From assembly GCA_016234365.1 (NCBI GenBank), contig JACRER010000099.1, forward strand, positions 1 to 45,731: a stretch of DNA of 45,731 nucleotides, in the 5' to 3' direction. Source of the stretch: Elusimicrobiota bacterium. GTDB taxonomy: Bacteria; Elusimicrobiota; Elusimicrobia; Elusimicrobiales; UBA9959. The notes under the pieces were generated by a model. That model was not told where the DNA came from and searched no databases. It saw nothing but the letters and a program-made list of their open reading frames with translations. Position numbers and translations under genes: made by a program. This document shows, piece after piece, positions 40,519 through 45,731 of this stretch (the first letter of the stretch is position 1; each line of letters starts with the position of its first letter).

Positions 40519-42972
40519 ATGGAAAAGCACCACGCCGCGCACCAGAGGTTCTTCGCACTGCACGCGCATTTCTACCAGCCGCCCCGCGAAAATCCCTGGA
40601 CCGGCCGCATAGACCCGCAGCCGTCGGCGTGGCCGTTCCACGACTGGAATTCCAGGATAGCGAGGGAATGCTACCTGCCCAACGCCTGCGCGCGCATCAA
40701 CGACGCCTCCGGGCGCGTGCTGGAGCTGGCCAGCAACTACCTGCACATGAATTTCAACTTCGGGCCCACGCTTTTTTCCTGGCTCGAGAAGAACTATCCG
40801 TTCTATTATGAAAAGATCGTCCATGCGGCCAGGCAATCGCGCGAGGCTACGGGGCACTCCAACGCCATAGCGCAGGCTTACAACCACATGATCATGCCGC
40901 TGGCCCCCTTCCAGGACCGGCTGACGCAGGCGCTGTGGGGCATAAAGGATTTCGAGAAACGCTTCGGGTTCAAACCTGAGGCGATGTGGCTGCCGGAGAC
41001 CGCCGCCTCCGACGACACCCTGCGCCTGCTGGTGGACCTGGGCATGAAGTACGTGATCCTTTCCCCCTACCAAGCCGAAAAGGTCAAAACTCATAACGCC
41101 AAGGACTGGCAGGACGCCGCCTCCGGGAATTTCGACACCACGCGCCCCTACCTGTGGCACGACACCCTGCCCGACGGCGCCAAGGTGCGCGGCCGCAGCC
41201 TCGCCATCTTCTTCTACGACGGCCCGCTCTCCAAGGCCGCCGCTTTCGAAGGTCTCACGCGCGACTCCGCCGCGTTCGCAGACCGCGTGGAAGCCTGTTT
41301 CCGCCACGGCCACCACGGCCCTCAGCTGGTAAGCATGGCCGTGGACGGCGAGACTTTCGGCCATCACCACAAATTCGGCGACATGACGCTGGCTCACGCA
41401 TTCCTGCACGAGCTCAAGAAGCGCGGCATCCGCACCGTTAATTTCGCGCAGTACCTTGAACTGCACCCCCCCACGGACGAGGTCCGCATAAAACCCGGCC
41501 CCGACGGGGAAGGCACGGCCTGGAGCTGCGCGCACGGCGTGCGCCGCTGGAAAGGCGGCTGCGACTGCGGCCGCGAGGATAACGGCAGCCTCAACTGGCG
41601 CCTGCCGCTGCGCGCCGCGCTCAACAGCCTGCGCGACGCCGCCTCCGACGTCTACACCGCGGAAGGCGCCAAGTTCTTCCGCGCCCCATGGGAAGCCCGC
41701 AACGATTACGCGGACCTGCTGCTGGACCGTTCCGCGCAAGCGCAGGACGCCTTCTTCGCCAAACACGCCGCCCGCGAGCTGAACAAAGCCGCCAGGACGC
41801 GCGCGCTGCAGCTCCTGGAGATGCAGAAGCACGCCATGTTCATGTTCACCAGCTGCGGCTGGTTCTTCTCCGACGTTTCCCGCATAGAAGCGGTACAGAA
41901 CCTGCGCTACGCCGCGCGCGTGGCCGAAACGCTGCGCGACCTCGGCTTCGAGAACGCCGACCGCGGCTTCCTGTCGCTGCTGGCCATGGCGCACTCCAAT
42001 TATCCCGAAGCCGGCGACGGCCTGGCGCTGTACCAGAAAGCGGTGAACGAGAACCACCTGGCACGCCAGAAGGCCGCGGCCCTTATAATAGCGGAGGCCC
42101 TGCTCGGCGACGGGAACGGCGCCGCCCCCGAAGCCGTGAAGACCGAGGAAAGGATGAACCGGGACGGCGTGCTCTGCCTGCGCGGCAAGGTACAGGCGCC
42201 CGGGCCAGACGGTGAGGAAACGCTGGCTTTCTGCTACCTGCGCCGCGACGAGGAATTCCCGCTGATGTTCTTCGCGGCTCCCGGGGATACCGGGGCCTTC
42301 AAAGACCTCTTCGCTCTGGGCTCCCCCTCCGAAATACAGGCCGCCCTGGAAAAGTCGCCAGGCGCCGCCAAGGTGACCTTTGACGACCTCTCCTGGGAGG
42401 AGCGCACCCTTTACGCGTGGATGCTGGCCGCGGCGGCGCGCCCCGGCCACGCGGCGGGCATCAACAAGATCCTCGAGGATTACCTGTACCTGCTGGCCCG
42501 CCTGGCGGGCCGGGCGCTGGCTTCCTGGGCCCCGCTGCGCGCCCAGGCCGCCGGCTACGCCCGCCAGGCCGCCGAACTGGCGTTCTCCGCGGCCGCCGCG
42601 CACGGCGGCTCCGAGATAGAAAAACTTTCGGCCCTGGCCGCCCGGCTTAAGACCGCTGGCCTGGAAGCCGGCTTCGACCCGGCACCGGAGGCGGCGGCCG
42701 GCCTGGCCCTGCGCGTCGGCAGCGCGGCGCTGGCGGACCCGTCGGAGCGCAACCTGGAAGACCTGTTGCACCTGCTGCGCGCGGCCCGCGACCTGGGCTC
42801 CGGCGACCTCACCTTCCACCTGCAGAACTGCCTGCTGGACCTGTTCACCGCGGCCGCGCAGCGCCCCCTGGGCGGCAAAGCGGCCAGGCGCCTTAAGGAA
42901 CTCTACGACGCCTCCGGCATCCTGATAGAGCACTTCAACGCCCGTCTCGAAGAAATGGCCCTGAATAAATAG
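40519..42972 (+). CDS. GH57-family glycoside hydrolase with DUF3536 domain
   Basis: 817 residues. The N-terminal GH57 domain starts RFFALHAHFYQPPRENPWTG, with the catalytic Glu160 in MWLPETAASDDTL and a likely acid Asp in SMAVDGETFGHHHKFGDMTLAHAF. A Cys-containing loop WSCAHGVRRWKGGCDCGREDN (about 332-352) and the helical DUF3536 half follow. GH57 acts on alpha-glucans, but the specificity of the DUF3536 members is not established; a role in glycogen breakdown or remodelling is suggested by the convergent branching enzyme. The stop TAG is contributed by the left arm of REP copy 3. The last residues (MALNK) should be compared with orthologues for signs of truncation. Confidence 0.92.
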   Translation: MEKHHAAHQRFFALHAHFYQPPRENPWTGRIDPQPSAWPFHDWNSRIARECYLPNACARINDASGRVLELASNYLHMNFNFGPTLFSWLEKNYPFYYEKIVHAARQSREATGHSNAIAQAYNHMIMPLAPFQDRLTQALWGIKDFEKRFGFKPEAMWLPETAASDDTLRLLVDLGMKYVILSPYQAEKVKTHNAKDWQDAASGNFDTTRPYLWHDTLPDGAKVRGRSLAIFFYDGPLSKAAAFEGLTRDSAAFADRVEACFRHGHHGPQLVSMAVDGETFGHHHKFGDMTLAHAFLHELKKRGIRTVNFAQYLELHPPTDEVRIKPGPDGEGTAWSCAHGVRRWKGGCDCGREDNGSLNWRLPLRAALNSLRDAASDVYTAEGAKFFRAPWEARNDYADLLLDRSAQAQDAFFAKHAARELNKAARTRALQLLEMQKHAMFMFTSCGWFFSDVSRIEAVQNLRYAARVAETLRDLGFENADRGFLSLLAMAHSNYPEAGDGLALYQKAVNENHLARQKAAALIIAEALLGDGNGAAPEAVKTEERMNRDGVLCLRGKVQAPGPDGEETLAFCYLRRDEEFPLMFFAAPGDTGAFKDLFALGSPSEIQAALEKSPGAAKVTFDDLSWEERTLYAWMLAAAARPGHAAGINKILEDYLYLLARLAGRALASWAPLRAQAAGYARQAAELAFSAAAAHGGSEIEKLSALAARLKTAGLEAGFDPAPEAAAGLALRVGSAALADPSERNLEDLLHLLRAARDLGSGDLTFHLQNCLLDLFTAAAQRPLGGKAARRLKELYDASGILIEHFNARLEEMALNK

Positions 42973-42988
42973 GGACAGCGCCCTATTT
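42967..42988. repeat. REP palindrome, copy 3
   Basis: AAATAGGG, 6-base loop, CCCTATTT. The core is identical to the RAYT-flanking copies. The TAG of the GH57 DUF3536 gene (42970-42972) is inside its left arm. Confidence 0.88.
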
Positions 42989-43050
42989 CCCGCGCCATAT
43001 TCATGCTGTGGTGGGACGGTCTATTCTGAAATAAAGCTGAAAATATATAA

Positions 43051-43080
43051 CAAAAAAACGCCCCGCAGATGCGGGGCGTT
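43051..43080 (-). terminator. Intrinsic terminator of the branching-enzyme transcript
   Basis: On the minus strand: AACGCCCCGC, loop ATCT, GCGGGGCGTT followed by a T run. The 10-bp perfect stem with a long U tract lies 28 bases past the gene's stop, inside the REP doublet. A weaker tract on plus may help stop the convergent transcript. Confidence 0.85.
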
Positions 43081-43088
43081 TCCTTGCT

Positions 43089-43109
43089 AATAGGGCGCTG
43101 TCCCTATTT
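43089..43109. repeat. REP palindrome, copy 4
   Basis: Inverted relative to copy 3, with the same core read on minus. The TAA of the branching enzyme gene (43108-43110) overlaps its end. Confidence 0.88.
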
Positions 43110-44727
43110 AACTGCGGGCGGCCTTCTGCATTTCCTCGGTGGAGAACACCCTGTAGTTCATCTCCGGGAAGATGTTATCGCGCCACTCCAGGTCCTTCAG
43201 GAAGTTCTCTTCCAGCCGGTTGCCCATGATCTGCTCATAGAGCCCGTTGAAGCGGTGCGTGTGCGCTATGAAGCGCTTGGTAGAGTAGTTCTTGGCCGTA
43301 CCCACCGTCATCAGGAACGCCCAGTCGGAGGACATCCCCAGCACCACTTCGCGCGCGCACTGGTTAAGGGCGCGTTTGAGCGTGCCGTCGGCGTTAGGGA
43401 ACTTATTGGCCATTTCCACCATGCGCTCCACCTGCTTGTGCAGGTGGCGGTACATCCAGTCGTTGGTGCCGTTAAGCCAGACTTCGTTGTAGCCCTTATC
43501 GCCCCAGGTGGACATGGAAGGCTGCACTACCTGGTTGTCCGGGTGGATGGTCAGGTACTCGCTCGGCGTCACCATCTTTATGGTCTTCTGGTCGTGGTGC
43601 ACTTTCTTGAAGAGGAACTCCAGAAAGTCCACGCCCTCGTACCACCAGTGGCCGTAAAGCTCAGCGTCGTACATGGAAACCACTACGGGCTTCTTGCCGA
43701 GGAAGCCGTTAAGGTGCTCTATCTGGCGCTCGCGGTTGAACATGAAGTTGCCGGCGTGGCTGGCCGCCAGTTCCCGTGCCTCCGTGGGATTATACGGAGC
43801 CTTCTGGTCCAGTTGCACTTTGCCGGTGATCTTGCAGTACTTCATGCCGATGTTGCGGCGTACGCCGTCCTGGTGCAGGTAGGGCTTCACGTAATCGTAT
43901 TCCAGGTCGTAACCCAGGTCGCGGTAGAACTCGCGGTAGCGGTTGTCGCCCGGGTAGCCGGTCTCGGCGCTCCATACCTGCTGGGCGCTCTCCATGTCGC
44001 GGCCGAAGGCGGCCACGCCGGAAGGGCAGTACACCGGGGCATACACGCCGTAGCGGGGCCTCGGGCTGCCGTAAATTATTCCGTGCGTCTCCAGGAAGAA
44101 GAACCGGATGCCCTGCGCCTTCAGGAACACGTCGTCGCCGGGGTTGTAGGCGCATTCGGCCAGCCAGATGCCGCGGGGCCCGCGGCCGAAATGCTTGCGG
44201 TAGTCGTCGGCGGCCAGTTTGATCTGGGCGTGCACGGCCTCTTTGCGCAGCTCCAGCGGCAGGAAGCCGTGCGTGGCGCCGCAGGTGATGATCTCCAGCT
44301 TGCCCATGTCCTGGAACTTCTTGAAACCGTCCAGGACGCGGCCGTGGTAATAGTCCTCGTACAGTTCGCGGATGCGGCGGAACTTGCGTTCGTACATCTT
44401 GGCCACTTCGTAGTAGCCGGTGTTGCGGGTGCGCACCACCTCTTTCTCGGCCAGTTCCAGGCGCAGGCTGTAGTAGCGTCGGAAGCGTTCCTGCAGCAGC
44501 GGGTCCGCCATCATGTTGCACAGCGGGGGCGTAACGGACATCGTCACGCGGAAATCAGTACCTTCCGCGGTCAGGCGTTCGTACACGTCCAACAGCGGAA
44601 TGTAGGTCTCGCACATCGCCTCGAAGAACCAGTCTTCCTCAAGGAAGTCCTCGTATTCGGGGTGCCGGATGAACGGCAGGTGCGCGTGCAGTACTAGAGC
44701 GAGGTAACCTTTTTCTTTATTTGCCAT
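43108..44727 (-). CDS. GH57 1,4-alpha-glucan branching enzyme
   Basis: 539 residues, close to the 520-560 of GH57 branching enzymes. The catalytic nucleophile is probably Glu191 (GIWLAECAYNPG) and the acid/base Asp354 (SMYDAELYGHWWYEG), agreeing with Glu184 and Asp353 of the Thermus enzyme. The N-terminal LALVLHAHLPFIRHPE holds the metal/substrate His pair, and the C-terminal DUF1957 region has the Trp-rich VWLNGTNDWMYRHLHKQVERM. It makes alpha-1,6 branches in glycogen. Its ATG lies within the last codons of the DUF4912 gene (11-base overlap), so translation is coupled. Its stop overlaps REP copy 4 and a strong terminator follows. Confidence 0.94.
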   Translation of the reverse strand: MANKEKGYLALVLHAHLPFIRHPEYEDFLEEDWFFEAMCETYIPLLDVYERLTAEGTDFRVTMSVTPPLCNMMADPLLQERFRRYYSLRLELAEKEVVRTRNTGYYEVAKMYERKFRRIRELYEDYYHGRVLDGFKKFQDMGKLEIITCGATHGFLPLELRKEAVHAQIKLAADDYRKHFGRGPRGIWLAECAYNPGDDVFLKAQGIRFFFLETHGIIYGSPRPRYGVYAPVYCPSGVAAFGRDMESAQQVWSAETGYPGDNRYREFYRDLGYDLEYDYVKPYLHQDGVRRNIGMKYCKITGKVQLDQKAPYNPTEARELAASHAGNFMFNRERQIEHLNGFLGKKPVVVSMYDAELYGHWWYEGVDFLEFLFKKVHHDQKTIKMVTPSEYLTIHPDNQVVQPSMSTWGDKGYNEVWLNGTNDWMYRHLHKQVERMVEMANKFPNADGTLKRALNQCAREVVLGMSSDWAFLMTVGTAKNYSTKRFIAHTHRFNGLYEQIMGNRLEENFLKDLEWRDNIFPEMNYRVFSTEEMQKAARS

Positions 44728-45571
44728 CGGTGGTGGTAGCCCTGGTCACTTTGATGTCTATTTCCCTGGTGTCGGTCTCGTCCTTGGACATGGCTTTGAC
44801 CGGCAGGTCCACTACGCCGTCGGGCAGCGCAAAGCGCATGGAGAAGGTGCCGTCCGGGTTAAGGTTCACCTTGCGGCCGGAAACGGTCACAAAGGCGTCG
44901 GGCTCGGTAGCCCCGTAAAGGATCAGTTCGCAATCCGCCACCAGCCAGAACTTCTTCTGGTCCGGCTTCTGCAGCGAGTGCGAGCTCATGGAGGAGACGC
45001 CCCACGACGAAGCGCGGCTGAACACCGCGCGCAGCATCTCCCAGCGCTGGGCCAGGGACTTGGCCACTTCGCCGGAACCCTTGCCGATGTATTCCACTCC
45101 GGACAGCTGCATGAGCTTGTCGAAATCCGAGGTTACGGCCATCCACTTCTCGTCGGTCACTTCGGAGACGCGCCCGCCGGGGAGGTTTACGGTATTGGTC
45201 TTGACCAGGCCTATAAAGGTACCGTCCGGCATCACCAGGCCGACCTCGCAGCAGTAGGCGCGGCCACTTTCCTGCACGTTAATGTACCAGCTCTTGGCGT
45301 CCAGCATCACCGCCACGTCGAAATAGCGGGCCTCTCCGCCCATGGTCACGTCGTAAACGCGGATGACCTGGCGGCCTTTCTGAAAGACGTCCGCTCCGTG
45401 CTTTTTGCGGGTTTCGGCCTTGGAATTTTCGGTGATCTCCCAATAGATGAACATCCAGTTGGGATCGCGAGGCATGAGGGCCGCTTCGGTAGTGCCGTAA
45501 CCTTCAGGCAGCGCCTTGTGCTCTTCCGCAGGCGCGGTATTGGTCTTCTTCATCTGCCCTGACGAGGTCAT
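44717..45571 (-). CDS. DUF4912 domain protein
   Basis: 284 residues. The block LMPRDPNWMFIYWEITENSKAETRKKHG (about 32-59) is the signature of DUF4912, a beta-sandwich family commonly encoded beside GH57 alpha-glucan enzymes. It continues with VIRVYDVT, SWYINVQESGRAYCCEVGLVMPDGTFIGLVKTNTVNLP, and a C-terminal segment (about 205-275) with beta-sandwich character (VSGRKVNLNPDGTFSMRFALPDG). No signal peptide is seen, so it should act in the cytoplasm, perhaps as a glycogen-binding or regulatory partner. AAGGAG supports the start. The overlap with the branching enzyme argues strongly for a functional pair. Confidence 0.92.
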   Translation of the reverse strand: MTSSGQMKKTNTAPAEEHKALPEGYGTTEAALMPRDPNWMFIYWEITENSKAETRKKHGADVFQKGRQVIRVYDVTMGGEARYFDVAVMLDAKSWYINVQESGRAYCCEVGLVMPDGTFIGLVKTNTVNLPGGRVSEVTDEKWMAVTSDFDKLMQLSGVEYIGKGSGEVAKSLAQRWEMLRAVFSRASSWGVSSMSSHSLQKPDQKKFWLVADCELILYGATEPDAFVTVSGRKVNLNPDGTFSMRFALPDGVVDLPVKAMSKDETDTREIDIKVTRATTTDGK

Positions 45572-45579
45572 TGTTTCTC

Positions 45580-45663
45580 CTTGATTCGGGTCCGGTTAGG
45601 AAAAGTTTGAACGGGACCCGGGGGAGCGCCGGTATTTGGTAACGCGTCCCCCCCTTTCACCCT
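45580..45663 (-). promoter_or_regulatory. Structured 5' leader of the DUF4912/branching-enzyme transcript
   Basis: From the probable transcription start to the Shine-Dalgarno the minus-strand leader contains CGGGTCC/GGACCCG (45587-45593 with 45614-45620), just upstream of AAGGAG, and a second G-rich/C-rich pairing (GGGGG with CCCCC around 45618-45656). The first hairpin could expose or bury the ribosome site. I do not recognise a riboswitch class. Confidence 0.35.
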
Positions 45664-45669
45664 ACGAGC

Positions 45670-45678
45670 ATCATAGCA
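45670..45678 (-). promoter_or_regulatory. Extended -10 promoter element (DUF4912/branching enzyme)
   Basis: On minus: TGCTATGAT, an extended -10 form. The expected -35 position has no clear TTGACA. It would give a leader of about 90 bases. Confidence 0.4.
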
Positions 45679-45731
45679 AATTCAGGGGCGGCAGAAACAG
45701 GGAAAAACCGGCCTTTATATAATATTTATAC

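Larger units (their letters stand above)
42967..43109. mobile_element. REPIN-like inverted REP doublet without transposase
   Basis: Copies 3 and 4 face each other, 100 bases apart, with no gene in between, in the same relative orientation as the pair flanking the RAYT gene. The intervening sequence includes a terminator hairpin and a short AT-rich stretch and does not resemble the RAYT gene. This is the structure of a non-autonomous REPIN. It lies exactly between two convergent GH57 genes. Confidence 0.65.

Noticed and set aside
40459-42933. Minus-strand frame of 824 residues
   Set aside because: It is antisense to the GH57-DUF3536 gene and shows no family motif.
43069-44697. Plus-strand frame of 542 residues
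   Set aside because: It is antisense to the branching enzyme, whose catalytic motifs and length fit well.

Overview
The window is a GC-rich, densely coding bacterial segment. No stretch over about 160 bases lacks a gene, apart from a 210-base intergenic region (19280-19489) that holds a possible structured RNA. I saw no rRNA, tRNA or CRISPR array. The best guess for the host is a member of Elusimicrobiota or a similar Gram-negative lineage. The reasons are the huge 'GNVGIGT' tail-fibre-like secreted protein, bacterial alpha-2-macroglobulin, an outer-membrane barrel with a C-terminal Phe, GH57 glycogen enzymes with DUF4912, and a small HTH protein of a type I associate with that phylum. This is inference from gene content, not a marker-gene placement.

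Layout. (1) 1-4038, minus: the N-terminal 1346 residues of a repeat-rich secreted protein that runs off the left edge, visibly lower in GC than the rest. A divergent HTH regulator follows (4192-5040). (2) 5049-7894, minus: a DUF2892 membrane protein with a two-domain disulfide oxidoreductase, then a pseudouridine synthase coupled to a Spinster-type MFS transporter. (3) 7955-15622: M18 aminopeptidase, a half-length asparaginase-like protein, an ApbE lipoprotein (minus), a FlgO/VWA secreted protein, a GH3 hexosaminidase and a CNT nucleoside transporter. (4) 15686-29453: a WD40 propeller, a GT4 glycosyltransferase, secreted and membrane proteins of unknown role, a 1985-residue alpha-2-macroglobulin, MurB with an EamA permease, ornithine aminotransferase and an outer-membrane barrel. 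(5) 29551-33264: YgiQ-type radical SAM protein, a REP-associated (RAYT) transposase flanked by inverted REP palindromes, and RNase D. (6) 33309-40473: a pseudouridine synthase/dehydrogenase pair, then an iron operon dtxR-feoAB-MFS-cyuA-hypothetical behind a DtxR-type iron box. (7) 40519-45571: two convergent GH57 enzymes separated by a REPIN-like inverted REP doublet; the second is a glycogen branching enzyme overlapping a DUF4912 gene.

Four themes cut across genes. First, six genes have a -10-like TANNNT box exactly 6 bases before ATG and, in most, no Shine-Dalgarno, which points to leaderless mRNAs. Second, the same 20-base palindrome AATAGGGACAGCGCCCTATT occurs four times, as two inverted pairs. 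One pair surrounds the RAYT gene and the other is an empty doublet, and in all four copies the adjoining gene's stop codon lies inside or overlaps the left end of the palindrome. Third, two unassigned intergenic elements (19284-19481 and 27317-27446) are each closed by a 19-bp helix whose two imperfect pairs are G-U wobbles on one strand only, as expected if that strand is an RNA. Fourth, the iron operon couples an Fe-type DtxR repressor, a FeoA-FeoB fusion and a probable iron-sulfur cysteine desulfidase under one operator.
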